A DNA stretch of 45,591 nt from Anaerolineae bacterium (GCA_023382535.1 JAHDWA010000070.1:1-45591); one strand, 5' to 3'; positions 17,516-25,439 are shown, counted from the first letter of the stretch. The notes: generated by a model not told the origin, from the sequence alone. Program-made: numbers and translations.

Positions 17516-19711
17516 ATGCATAACATTTTGGTCTGGCTGAAGAACATGACCGGTAAAAAAAGGGGGAAAATCATAAAACTGGCCTTTACCTTTATGATCC
17601 CTGGGCTTGTTTTTTTTACCGGCGGTTGGATGGCTGCCCAACCCAGAAGCGCCCTGCCTCCCAATTTTACCGACACCCTTGTAGCAACTGTGGGCAGCCC
17701 AACGGCCCTCGCCTTTACGCCGGATGGCCGGATGCTGGTCACCACGCAGGGAGGCACTTTAAGGGTCTATCAGGGCAGCACTTTCCTGGCGACGGCGCTC
17801 AACCTGTCTTCTGTCATCTGCAGCAACTCTGAACGAGGTCTCCTGGGGGTGGCCGTAGATCCAGATTTCTCGACCAATCGTTACATCTATCTTTACTACA
17901 CCTTAAGAATATCCGGCAGTTGTCCCAGCAACAGCCCTAACAGCCCGGTCAATCGGGTTGCCCGTTTTACCCTGCCGGCGACGAATACGATCAATCCGGC
18001 CAGCGAGGTCGTCCTGATTGACAATATCCCTTCACCCAACGGCAATCACAACGCCGGTGACCTGCACTTTGGCCAGGATGGCTATCTTTATATCAGCGCC
18101 GGCGATGGCGGCTGTGACTACAATCCGCCGGAGTCCGGTGAGTGCGCCGGGAATAATGACGCCGCTCGCGACCAGCATATCCTACTGGGCAAAGTGCTGC
18201 GCATTACCCGTGATGGCGGTATTCCGCCCACCAACCCGTTTCAGGGGGCGGGTACGGCCCGCTGCAATGTTACTGGCCGGACGACGGCCGGGCAGAAATG
18301 CCAGGAGACGTTTGCCTGGGGTTTGCGCAATCCCTTCCGCTTCGCTTTCCGGCCCGGCACAAATCAGTTTTACATCAATGATGTGGGCCAGGGCCGGTGG
18401 GAAGAAATAGATGAAGGGCTGAGCGGGGCCGACTACGGCTGGAACGTGCGCGAGGGTCACTGCGCGAATGGCTCGACCAGTAACTGCGGCGCACCGCCGG
18501 CCGGGATGACCAACCCCATTTACGATTACGGCCGTAACACCGGCTGCGCCTCGATCACGGGAGGCGCCTTTGTCCCGGCGGGAGTTTGGCCGGCCCCCTA
18601 CGATGGGGCCTACCTCTTTAGCGATTTCGTTTGCGGCAAAATCTTTCGACTCGTGCCCCAGGGTGGGGGAGGCTTCAGCGCTGTTGACTTTGCCACCGGG
18701 CTGGGTAACAGCAGCGCCGTTGCCATGACGTTTGGCCCCTTCAACGGCACCCAGGCGCTTTATTATACCACTTATGCGGGGGGCGGGCAGATTCGCCGCA
18801 TTGCTTACCAGGGTGCAAACAGTCTGCCCAATGCGCTTGCTTCGGCTAACCCCAATTTTGGCCCTGTGCCTCTGGGCGTTACTTTGAGTGGCGCGGGCAG
18901 CAGCGACCCCGACGAGAATTATCCCTTAACTTATTTATGGAATTTTGGGGATGGTTCAGCGCCGGTGGAGACAGCCAGTGTGACCACTACCCATACTTAC
19001 ACCGCCAGCGGGGTCTATACCGCTACCTTGAATGTGCGGGATACTCGTAACGGGGTCTCGGCTCCGGCGACAGTGAAGGTTTTCCCCGGCAATACGCCGC
19101 CAGTGCCTACCATTTTTTCACCTACTACGAGCGTCCGGTTCGCGGTTGGGCAGACTTTGACCCTGCAAGGCCAGGCGACCGACGACGGTGGAGATTTGCC
19201 CGCTTCAGCCCTGGCTTGGGAAGTTCTTCTGCACCATGTTGACGCGACCAATCCGGGCACAGAACATACTCATCCCTACTTTGGACCAACTGCGGGTAAT
19301 AATTTACTCCTGACTATGCCTGCGCCGGAAGACCTCCATGCCGCCGCGTTAAGCTACCTGGAGGTTCGACTGACCGCTACGGACTCATGGGGGCTGGGAG
19401 CAGCGATCACCCAGACGCTGCAACCTCGCCGGGTCAATGTCACCTTTAAAACTGAACCGGCAGGACTTGATTTAATTGCCAACGGAACAACTATAACTAC
19501 CGACCAAACCCTGGTTTCGTGGCAGGGGTACGCCCTTAACATGCTGGCTCCGGTTCAACTGGATAGCCAGGGTAAGGCCTGGGCTTTTTATACCTGGTCA
19601 GACAGTGGGGATGCGGCCAACCGGACCATTGTCACCCCTTCAGCGGCAGTAACGTATACCGCAACCTTTACGCCGGCCATCCCGACGTGGATGCCTCTCA
19701 TGTTCAAATAA
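17516..19711 (+). CDS. secreted PQQ-dependent glucose/sorbosone dehydrogenase-like protein with PKD domain
   Basis: A 731-residue exported protein. A signal/anchor helix (about 19-40) precedes a six-bladed beta-propeller of the GSDH family (about 50-435): ERGLLGVAVDPDF, the NGNHNAGDLHFGQDG stretch with the His expected at the cofactor site, AGDGG, and ETFAWGLRNPFRF. A PKD domain follows (about 440-525, with YLWNFGDGS), then Ig-like segments, and the protein ends in PTWMPLMFK. Family members oxidise sugars at the cell surface with PQQ; whether this one binds PQQ is not shown. Many Cys residues suggest disulphides. The ATG at 17516 has AAGGGGGG five bases upstream; an earlier in-frame start at 17486 is less likely. 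Confidence 0.88.
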   Translation: MHNILVWLKNMTGKKRGKIIKLAFTFMIPGLVFFTGGWMAAQPRSALPPNFTDTLVATVGSPTALAFTPDGRMLVTTQGGTLRVYQGSTFLATALNLSSVICSNSERGLLGVAVDPDFSTNRYIYLYYTLRISGSCPSNSPNSPVNRVARFTLPATNTINPASEVVLIDNIPSPNGNHNAGDLHFGQDGYLYISAGDGGCDYNPPESGECAGNNDAARDQHILLGKVLRITRDGGIPPTNPFQGAGTARCNVTGRTTAGQKCQETFAWGLRNPFRFAFRPGTNQFYINDVGQGRWEEIDEGLSGADYGWNVREGHCANGSTSNCGAPPAGMTNPIYDYGRNTGCASITGGAFVPAGVWPAPYDGAYLFSDFVCGKIFRLVPQGGGGFSAVDFATGLGNSSAVAMTFGPFNGTQALYYTTYAGGGQIRRIAYQGANSLPNALASANPNFGPVPLGVTLSGAGSSDPDENYPLTYLWNFGDGSAPVETASVTTTHTYTASGVYTATLNVRDTRNGVSAPATVKVFPGNTPPVPTIFSPTTSVRFAVGQTLTLQGQATDDGGDLPASALAWEVLLHHVDATNPGTEHTHPYFGPTAGNNLLLTMPAPEDLHAAALSYLEVRLTATDSWGLGAAITQTLQPRRVNVTFKTEPAGLDLIANGTTITTDQTLVSWQGYALNMLAPVQLDSQGKAWAFYTWSDSGDAANRTIVTPSAAVTYTATFTPAIPTWMPLMFK

Positions 19712-19773
19712 CGGTGGCAGACAGGTTCGCCTGACATTGAGCTTTTTCACTTCCGTAGATCAGAAAAATCGGT

Positions 19774-19794
19774 TATAATTGGCCCTGACGGAGG
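19774..19794 (+). promoter_or_regulatory. -10 box and ribosome binding site of the pentapeptide-repeat gene
   Basis: A perfect TATAAT (19774-19779) is followed by GGAGG (19790-19794) five bases before the ATG at 19800. No convincing -35 was found. The implied leader is very short. A weak CAGG-TTCG-CCTG hairpin followed by TTTTT (19722-19747) just upstream may end the previous transcript. Confidence 0.5.
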
Positions 19795-19799
19795 TTGGT

Positions 19800-20564
19800 A
19801 TGTCAGATGATGAATTGAAACGCTGTCCTTTTTGCGATGAAGAGATTCGGGTTAAAGCGGTCATTTGCAAGCACTGCGGCCAGTGGCTACCCGGCTATTC
19901 CTACGAGTCGGCCATCAGGGATTTGGTCATCCAAAAACAAGTCACCGAGCTAAAGGCCAGTGAACCCATAGAGGCTAAGACGCGGGAGGAACAACTGCAA
20001 AAAGTCCTGGAGTGGGCCGGTAGTGAAAAAGATTATTCATGCAAGGGGTTTGATTTATCAGCTCAGAATTTAAGCCAGGTGGACTTGAGCGGAATAGATT
20101 TGAGCGAGGCCAACTTACGCGAAACCGACTTGGCCCAGGCCAATCTGACTGAGGCTAACTTAAACCGGGCTAACCTTTTTAGCGCCAACCTCAAAGGAGC
20201 AAATCTACAGCGGGCCAAGCTGAATGAAGCTTACCTCCGGAGTGCTGTTCTGGAATACGCGGACCTGAGCGGGGCCAGTCTGCTGCGGGCCAACCTGCGC
20301 AGCGCGTTTATGGATCAGGCCATCCTCTACCGGGTAGATATGGAGGGCGCCAATCTCAAGGGAGCTGATTTGCGGGGGGTCAATTTAAGAGAGTCCTATC
20401 TGAAGGAAACGAGTTTGGAAGGGGCTAAAATGGAGGGGGCCGTGCTGCGGGGCGCTTTACTCATCAGAACCAATTTGACCGGCTCCGATGTAACCACTTT
20501 TCAATATGAACGAGCGCGCACGTTAGAGGGGGCAATCTTGCCTAACGGCGACGTGCATGAATAG
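19800..20564 (+). CDS. zinc-ribbon pentapeptide-repeat protein
   Basis: A 254-residue protein. The N-terminal double-CxxC zinc ribbon (C9, C12, C23, C26) reads CPFCDEEI...CKHCG. A charged helical linker follows to about residue 85. The rest is a run of about 30 A-[ND]-L-x-x pentapeptides that should fold as a right-handed quadrilateral beta-helix. No signal peptide, so it is cytoplasmic. Zinc ribbons of this kind usually mediate protein contacts. Pentapeptide-repeat proteins include DNA mimics that protect gyrase, but most have unknown roles, and nothing here decides. It ends six bases from a convergent small gene. Confidence 0.88.
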   Translation: MSDDELKRCPFCDEEIRVKAVICKHCGQWLPGYSYESAIRDLVIQKQVTELKASEPIEAKTREEQLQKVLEWAGSEKDYSCKGFDLSAQNLSQVDLSGIDLSEANLRETDLAQANLTEANLNRANLFSANLKGANLQRAKLNEAYLRSAVLEYADLSGASLLRANLRSAFMDQAILYRVDMEGANLKGADLRGVNLRESYLKETSLEGAKMEGAVLRGALLIRTNLTGSDVTTFQYERARTLEGAILPNGDVHE

Positions 20565-20570
20565 CCAACC

Positions 20571-20810
20571 TCAAAGGGAAATACTCCTGATTTGGCGGGC
20601 CACAAACGAGTAACCGTGCCAGGCCGATACCACCAGCAGGTGTTCTTTTTTCCCATCCTCCAAATAGACGGTTGTTTCTTCTACCCTGGGTGGTTCGCCG
20701 TACCTGGCTTCAACCAAATTAATCGCCGTCAGTGCATCGGGAGCCTCGACGGTATGGTTAATAATATATTCACCTCGGCTAAAAACCTCAATCCGATACC
20801 ACGTCGCCAT
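20571..20810 (-). CDS. small hypothetical protein
   Basis: A 79-residue soluble protein I do not recognise. It opens MATWYRIEVFSRGEY and appears to alternate strands and a helix (ALTAINLVEARYG), compatible with a small alpha-beta fold. The ATG at 20810 is favoured over an in-frame TTG at 20825. No ribosome binding site is evident. A hairpin followed by TTTTT on this strand lies 18 bases upstream (20829-20857). It is convergent with the pentapeptide-repeat gene. Confidence 0.6.
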   Translation of the reverse strand: MATWYRIEVFSRGEYIINHTVEAPDALTAINLVEARYGEPPRVEETTVYLEDGKKEHLLVVSAWHGYSFVARQIRSISL

Positions 20811-20828
20811 TTGAACACTGCCCAACTA

Positions 20829-20857
20829 AAAACATCCGCAGGAATATCGGATGTTTT
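20829..20857. promoter_or_regulatory. 10-bp inverted repeat between divergent genes
   Basis: AAAACATCCG (20829-20838) pairs with CGGATGTTTT (20848-20857) across a nine-base loop. On the minus strand it is followed by a short T-run just before the small hypothetical gene, so it may act as a leader terminator. It could equally be an operator for the divergent pair. Confidence 0.5.
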
Positions 20858-20874
20858 AACAGACTGCCTTAATT

Positions 20875-20901
20875 TAGACATGACTGTATCTACAGTATAA
20901 T
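20875..20901 (+). promoter_or_regulatory. promoter with overlapping palindromic operator before the DUF1638 gene
   Basis: TAGACA (20875-20880) and a perfect TATAAT (20896-20901) are 15 bases apart. A perfect palindrome, ACTGTA-TC-TACAGT (20883-20896), fills the spacer and touches the -10 box. A repressor bound there would block the promoter; no candidate repressor gene adjoins it. Confidence 0.5.
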
Positions 20902-20984
20902 ATTATCATTATTTCCTGAAAAAACCAGTGACAAGTTACCCAATGCGGGCGACGATTGTCACCTTTCTGGCTGAAGGTATAAAC

Positions 20985-21572
20985 TTGAAAACCTTGCTTA
21001 TTGCATGTGGCGCGTTGGCTAAAGAGACCAAAGAGCTGGTTGACAAATATCAATGGCGGGTGGACTTAAAAGCGCTGCCGGCCCTGCACCACATGACTCC
21101 CCTCAAGATTACCACCGACCTGGATGCCATGCTCACTCAGCTCAGGGCCAACTATGAGCGGGTCATCGTAGTTTATGGCGAATGTGGCGCAACCGGCATT
21201 GACGCCGTACTGGCCAAACACAAAGTGGTCCGGATTAGCGGGCCGCATTGTTATGAGATGTATGCCGGCACGGCTCAATTCGACCAGATGATGGCCGAAG
21301 AACCCGGCACCTTCTTTTTAACCGACTGGCTGCTGCGGGCGTATGAAAAAGCGGTCCTTGGCGGCCTGGGCCTGGATAAACACCCGCAACTGACCTCGCT
21401 CTACTTTGCCAACTACCGGCGGCTGGTCTACCTCAGCCAGGAACCGACCGAGAAGCTGCTGGCCAAAGCCCGGGCAATCGCCGAGGCAATGGGCTGGGAA
21501 TTTGAGCATCGTCCTGTTCGTTATGGAGAGTTGGAAACCCGCCTGGTAACTTTGATGAACGGCGGGGATTAA
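20985..21572 (+). CDS. DUF1638 domain protein
   Basis: A 195-residue protein that, with a TTG start at 20985, begins M-KTLLIACGALAKE, as DUF1638 proteins do. GAAGGT lies six bases upstream (20973-20978), which decides the start; ATG 20943 and GTG 20928 are in frame but lack such a site. The conserved VVYGECGATGID and SGPHCYEMYAG segments carry Cys and His residues that might bind metal or a corrin. The function of DUF1638 is unknown; some members sit near corrinoid methyltransferase genes, which are not seen here. The stop shares TTAA with the convergent gene's stop. Confidence 0.75.
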   Translation: MKTLLIACGALAKETKELVDKYQWRVDLKALPALHHMTPLKITTDLDAMLTQLRANYERVIVVYGECGATGIDAVLAKHKVVRISGPHCYEMYAGTAQFDQMMAEEPGTFFLTDWLLRAYEKAVLGGLGLDKHPQLTSLYFANYRRLVYLSQEPTEKLLAKARAIAEAMGWEFEHRPVRYGELETRLVTLMNGGD

Positions 21573-21898
21573 TTTCCCTCTGGCTTTAGCTCTACCACCA
21601 ACCCATCCCCCCACCCGTACTTGGCTTCCGAGAGCTGCCTGACGCGCTGGTGCAGTTCTGGCTCCAGCGCTGCCTCGACGACCCGCCCTGCCCCCTGAAA
21701 AATTTGCTCGCCCACTCGGAAGGTGATCGCCGGCCGGCGGCGCAAATTCTGCACCCAGTGAGTGTCTTCTCCTCTTTCGGCTATTAAATAATAGCGGCCA
21801 TCCAGCACGGTGAACCAGATTTCAATCTCGTGCGGTCGCCCGCTTTTCCAGCCGGTTGTGGTTAAGTAAAGATAGGGTAATTGGCTTAACTCATCCAT
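21569..21898 (-). CDS. deazaflavin-dependent nitroreductase / FMN-binding split-barrel family protein
   Basis: A 109-residue protein with the split-barrel pattern LYLTTTGWKSGRPHEIEIWF, YYLIAERGEDTHWVQNLRRRP and V-x-F. These are the features of F420-dependent (Ddn-like, DUF385) or PNPOx-like proteins. Chloroflexota include F420 users, so F420H2 is a fair guess for the cofactor, but FMN is not excluded. It starts 14 bases after the GT-C gene and is probably in the same operon. Its stop overlaps that of the DUF1638 gene tail to tail. Confidence 0.75.
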   Translation of the reverse strand: MDELSQLPYLYLTTTGWKSGRPHEIEIWFTVLDGRYYLIAERGEDTHWVQNLRRRPAITFRVGEQIFQGAGRVVEAALEPELHQRVRQLSEAKYGWGDGLVVELKPEGN

Positions 21899-21912
21899 CC
21901 AACTTCTCTTTG

Positions 21913-23862
21913 TTACTGCGGTGCTTGCACTTGAATCCCGGAAAGCCGCACATAATCACTCTGAAAAACGCCCGCGTCGTCTAAAATCTGCAAGCGCTGC
22001 CCGTTCTCAACCTCGTAAAAACCCACCAAAAGATCATAACTACCTGGGGCGATGTCGCCAGGCAAGGGAAAAGTGTGCTGGTCAATGATGGCTTCGCCGG
22101 GCTGCCAGGAAAGGGTCGGATAAAATCCCTCCTGCGGCTTGCCGTCGCTCTGAGCCAGGATCTGGTCAGCCGGGCCAACCATCTGCACAAAAACGGTAAA
22201 ATCAACGGCGATAGGGGCTTCGGCTTGCCAGAAGAGGGTCAATTTTAATTCACCGCCGGGGGTGAGGGGCTGGTTGAGATGGTAGCCGGTCAAACGGATT
22301 TGCCGGTTGAAATCCACCGCCATGGGCTGGACCTCTTCCGGGGAAATGGTAGCGGGCTGGACTTTCACCCCGACTCGCCGGCTGAACAGCACCAGCGGCG
22401 CATCCAGTGCCTTGAATTGAAAGTAATGGCGGGCGACGTAATTTTCCTGGAACCACGGCGCGGCCTGCACTTCGGGCAGCCAGGCATAGCCAATCAAAAC
22501 GAGTTCTGGCTGATAATGGCGGATGGCATAGCCAAAGTCACCTTGAGCAATATGCGGGGCCACATCAGGCTGAGCCAGGCCCACAATATCAATGATCTGC
22601 CGACCCGACCAGTAGCCCAGGTGACCAATATCAATCGTGGCCAGGCGGGCCGAGGTGTTGGTATTTTGAGCAATCCAGCGGCCTGCGGTGGGATAAACTT
22701 GGGCTTTCCAGTTGGGGTTTGCCTGCACAATAGCCTTAGAAGCCGGGTAGAGAGTCTTTAAGAGAATGGCAATCAATACAATGGCAGTACCAACTGAAAC
22801 GAAGTGGGCCAGCTTGGCCAGTACTTCACTTTGCCGCCCGGCCTGTCTGATCAACCAGGCCACCACCTCAGCGATCCCCTGAACCCCTCGCGCTGTCAGC
22901 AAAGCTACGCCGGGTATCAACGGGGCGTAATACCACTCGGCGGCGGGTACGGCCAGGCTGACAAAAGCAGTGACGTACAAAATATCGCGGGCGATCAGGA
23001 TCAGCCAGGTACGCTCTCGCCAGAGAATCGAAACTGCTCCGATAAGCATCAGGATTGGAAACAGGTAGAACAGGTCATAATCGTTCTCTCTAATCCACTC
23101 ATGCCAATAAGCCCAAAAACCATCGGCAAAGCGTTGGCCCAGCCAGTTGAACTCACCCTGGGCTGCCTTGGCCTTTAACGTGGCCGGAAAAGGCGAACCG
23201 TAGTAAAGTACGGCGAACAAGTACCATCCTGCCGGGATAGTGACAGCCGGGATAACTAAAGACCAGCGCAGCCGCCGGGTTGCCAAAAAATCGTAGGTGA
23301 GCATGCATGCGCCCAGCAGAACGCCGTCGCCGCGGACCAGGGCCGTCAAGCCGGCCAAAATACCGGCGATGCGCCAGCGCCGGGCGGCATAGGCATCCAG
23401 CGAGGCCAGTAATAGCGCCGCATAGAGATAGCTCTCCATGCTAAAGGCGATAATCAGCAGCGGAGCCAGCGTGAGAAGAAGCGCGCCGCCGATACCGGTC
23501 ATGCGTCCGCTCAACCGCCGCCCAACATCATAGGCTAAGGCAGCGATCAGTCCGGAGAGAATAATATTCAAAACGAGGGCGGCTCGCGGGGCTGAGCCGA
23601 ACAGCCAGACGCCGGGAACTAAAATTAGGGTATAGAGCGGCGTGGTTGTCACCTGGACCCGCTCGCCGAGATTGTAAACAAAGCCCCGTCCATAGGCCAG
23701 ATTTTCGGCCACGCGGAAGGTAATCATGGCGTCGTCCAAAATGATAACGCTGGCCCACAACCCAGTTCCTATACCCACTAATCCCAACGCCGCCAGGAAT
23801 ACAGCGTCAAGCGGGTTAGCCTTGAACCATTGTTTAAACTTTTCCAGCAAAATGAATGGCAC
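21913..23862 (-). CDS. GT-C family membrane glycosyltransferase
   Basis: A 649-residue integral membrane protein with about ten predicted helices. The first extracytoplasmic loop has the D-D motif (43-44) in ILDDAMITFR and the Y-N-L-G-E-R-V segment (63-69), typical of GT-C transferases that use lipid-linked sugars. After residue about 490 comes a soluble beta-rich domain (TLFWQAEAPIAVDFTVFVQ, YDLLVGFYE) found in Chloroflexi GT-C proteins, perhaps for substrate binding. Donor and acceptor are unknown. The nearby minus-strand leader can form a terminator or a competing hairpin. Confidence 0.82.
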   Translation of the reverse strand: MPFILLEKFKQWFKANPLDAVFLAALGLVGIGTGLWASVIILDDAMITFRVAENLAYGRGFVYNLGERVQVTTTPLYTLILVPGVWLFGSAPRAALVLNIILSGLIAALAYDVGRRLSGRMTGIGGALLLTLAPLLIIAFSMESYLYAALLLASLDAYAARRWRIAGILAGLTALVRGDGVLLGACMLTYDFLATRRLRWSLVIPAVTIPAGWYLFAVLYYGSPFPATLKAKAAQGEFNWLGQRFADGFWAYWHEWIRENDYDLFYLFPILMLIGAVSILWRERTWLILIARDILYVTAFVSLAVPAAEWYYAPLIPGVALLTARGVQGIAEVVAWLIRQAGRQSEVLAKLAHFVSVGTAIVLIAILLKTLYPASKAIVQANPNWKAQVYPTAGRWIAQNTNTSARLATIDIGHLGYWSGRQIIDIVGLAQPDVAPHIAQGDFGYAIRHYQPELVLIGYAWLPEVQAAPWFQENYVARHYFQFKALDAPLVLFSRRVGVKVQPATISPEEVQPMAVDFNRQIRLTGYHLNQPLTPGGELKLTLFWQAEAPIAVDFTVFVQMVGPADQILAQSDGKPQEGFYPTLSWQPGEAIIDQHTFPLPGDIAPGSYDLLVGFYEVENGQRLQILDDAGVFQSDYVRLSGIQVQAPQ

Positions 23863-23914
23863 GTTTCTTTTCGAGGATCCTCCGTAAGCAGACGCTTATC
23901 AAAGCATAAAAAAA

Positions 23915-23947
23915 GCAACTTGTCAAGTTGCCCGGATTATGACAAGT
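23915..23947 (-). terminator. leader terminator with competing hairpin upstream of the GT-C gene
   Basis: On the minus strand GCAACTT-GAC-AAGTTGC (23931 to 23915) is followed by seven T bases, a textbook terminator, but it lies about 50 bases before the start of the GT-C gene on the same strand. Upstream, ACTTGTC (23947-23941) is the exact complement of GACAAGT (23924-23918), which includes the loop and part of the terminator's 3' arm. The two structures exclude each other, as in transcription attenuators. Confidence 0.6.
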
Positions 23948-23975
23948 GAGATTCAATTATTATGTCTAATTCACC

Positions 23976-24050
23976 TTGCAATAATTTTCAAGAGTTGATA
24001 TAATGATTTTGACATAAAAGCTTGACATATTAAATGAGAGAATATATGTT
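23976..24050 (+). promoter_or_regulatory. stacked promoter elements before the LysM Gly/Tyr-rich gene
   Basis: P1: TTGCAA (23976-23981), 17-base spacer, TATAAT (23999-24004). P2/P3: two perfect TTGACA boxes at 24009-24014 and 24022-24027, each inside a repeated TTGACATA word 13 bases apart. The second has TATGTT (24045-24050) 17 bases on. The density suggests strong or multi-input expression. The rest of the gap 23863-24152 holds the GT-C leader and no gene. Confidence 0.55.
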
Positions 24051-24152
24051 AAGCTCGTAAGCGGCGGGAGGAGGATCTTATGTAAGAACTCTGAACTGTT
24101 TAGTAATTTAATGGGAATGCGGAAAACAAATCATTAACTATAGGAGAAAAAA

Positions 24153-24743
24153 ATGAAAAAGTATCTCATTATTATTACCACAGTGGTGCTGCTACTCATG
24201 GTCTTTGCGCCGGCCGCCTTCGCTCAGGATGAAGGATATGGAAGTGGAGCTGGCGGATATGGCGGTGGCTATGGAGACGGCGGCTGGGGCGGTGGTGGCT
24301 ATGGCGGTGGTGGCTATGGCGGCGGCTGGGGCTGGTGCCAGCAGGGCAATTGCTATAGAGTGCGTTACGGCGATACCCTGTACAGCATCGGCCGGCGTTT
24401 TAATGTTCACCCGCGCTATATTGCCTGGGTAAACGGCCTCAATAACCCCAACTGGATTTATGCGGGTCAGTGGTTGCGTATCCCTGCAACGGATGGACAT
24501 CCTTATCCGTGGAATGCCCATTATCGGCGGCCCTATGATGGCGGTTACGGCAATTGTGGTGGTTACGGCAATTGCGGCTATGATGGCGGCTATGGCAATT
24601 GTGGTTATGGTGGCGGCTACGGCAATTGTGGCTATGGTGGTTATGGTGGCGGCTACGGCAATGATGGCGGCTACGGCCATGATGGCGGCTATGGCCATGA
24701 TGGCGGCTACGGCGGTTATGATCAAGGCTATGGTGATTACTAA
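24153..24743 (+). CDS. secreted LysM protein with Gly/Tyr-rich repeats
   Basis: A 196-residue exported protein. The signal peptide ends near AFA-QD (residue 25). A Gly/Tyr-rich segment (about 27-60) is followed by one LysM domain (about 68-112: YRVRYGDTLYSIGRRFNV, WIYAGQWLRIP) that should bind peptidoglycan or another glycan. From about 130 the chain is GGYGNCG, GGYGHD and GYGG repeats, with regularly placed Cys. This looks like a matrix or adhesive protein anchored to the wall by LysM (inference). AGGAGA precedes the ATG, the promoter region is rich, and a strong terminator follows. Confidence 0.85.
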   Translation: MKKYLIIITTVVLLLMVFAPAAFAQDEGYGSGAGGYGGGYGDGGWGGGGYGGGGYGGGWGWCQQGNCYRVRYGDTLYSIGRRFNVHPRYIAWVNGLNNPNWIYAGQWLRIPATDGHPYPWNAHYRRPYDGGYGNCGGYGNCGYDGGYGNCGYGGGYGNCGYGGYGGGYGNDGGYGHDGGYGHDGGYGGYDQGYGDY

Positions 24744-24797
24744 GATTAGCTGTTCGTTCTAGCCGTAACGCCGCGTGATAAATAACAGGCGTTCGAA

Positions 24798-24828
24798 AAA
24801 AAGCCTCGCTCCAAGAGCGAGGCTTTTT
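24798..24828. terminator. strong rho-independent terminator
   Basis: AAAAAGCCTCGCT (24798-24810) pairs perfectly with AGCGAGGCTTTTT (24816-24828) around a five-base loop. It lies 55 bases after the LysM gene and is bidirectional in form. Confidence 0.95.
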
Positions 24829-24863
24829 GGTTAAACGGGGAGACCTGCGAAACAAAAAAGAAA

Positions 24864-24904
24864 TGGTCAGATTAATCGAGAAATGGTATACTTTAGTATA
24901 TCAT
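24864..24904 (+). promoter_or_regulatory. promoter with overlapping inverted repeat before the EAD-like gene
   Basis: TGGTCA (24864-24869), 17 bases, then TATACT (24887-24892). The -10 box is the left half of TATACT-TT-AGTATA (24887-24900), extended with one mismatch to a 22-bp inverted repeat (24883-24904). A dimeric repressor could bind here. Confidence 0.55.
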
Positions 24905-24929
24905 CCAGCTATCAACTACGGAGGTCTCG

Positions 24930-25412
24930 ATGAGCCAGCCTGCTTATAATATTAGAGCGATTCGCAAATTATTAAGTGCGGTCTTTAAGCGTGGCGAGGA
25001 TTTATACCTGTTTTGCACTGATTTTTCCGAGTTTACCCCTGTAACTGAGCAATTTTCTGGCGGTATGGGTAAAGATCAAATGATCCAGCGCCTGATTGAA
25101 TATAGTGATCGTAAAGTATTAATGGCGCGATTATTAGAAGTTATTAAGGCGGAAGATCCAGCGCAGTACGCTCAATTTGAAAGTGAAATTTTTGGTGGAA
25201 AGAAGGCTGAATCAATCTCCTCATCCAACCCAACAGCAGTACCTGCTGAAACTGAATTTCTCCGCAAACTAATTAGCGAAAAGACTCGTTATTTACAAAC
25301 ACTGCAATTGCAGGCGGCCAAGTTTGGGATTTCCGCCCCGCCGCACATTGTCCTGGAAATTGAAGATCTGGAAAAAGAGATTGCCGAATTACGGCAAAAG
25401 CTGAATACGTGA
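24930..25412 (+). CDS. stand-alone EAD-like (death-superfamily-type) adaptor
   Basis: A 160-residue protein. Residues 5-84 form a helical domain (YNIRAIRKLLSAVF, LYLFCTDFSEFTPV, MIQRLIEYSD, LLEVIKAEDPAQY) that aligns by eye with residues 351-436 of the double kinase at 31014-33752. Both resemble the effector-associated domains (EADs) of bacterial conflict systems. Residues 106-160 (LQLQAAKFGISAPPHIV, then a Glu/Lys coiled coil) match a segment I have seen joined to EAD proteins. No effector domain is present, so it is probably an adaptor. GGAGGT precedes the ATG. The UPF0182 gene starts 27 bases later, so the two are probably cotranscribed. Confidence 0.7.
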   Translation: MSQPAYNIRAIRKLLSAVFKRGEDLYLFCTDFSEFTPVTEQFSGGMGKDQMIQRLIEYSDRKVLMARLLEVIKAEDPAQYAQFESEIFGGKKAESISSSNPTAVPAETEFLRKLISEKTRYLQTLQLQAAKFGISAPPHIVLEIEDLEKEIAELRQKLNT

Positions 25413-25439
25413 GTTTAATATTTTTGGAGTAACATTTTT

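Noticed and set aside
24192..24725. Long Ala/Ile-rich frames antisense to the LysM gene.
   Set aside because: They arise from the periodic GGC-TAT codons of the Gly/Tyr repeats.
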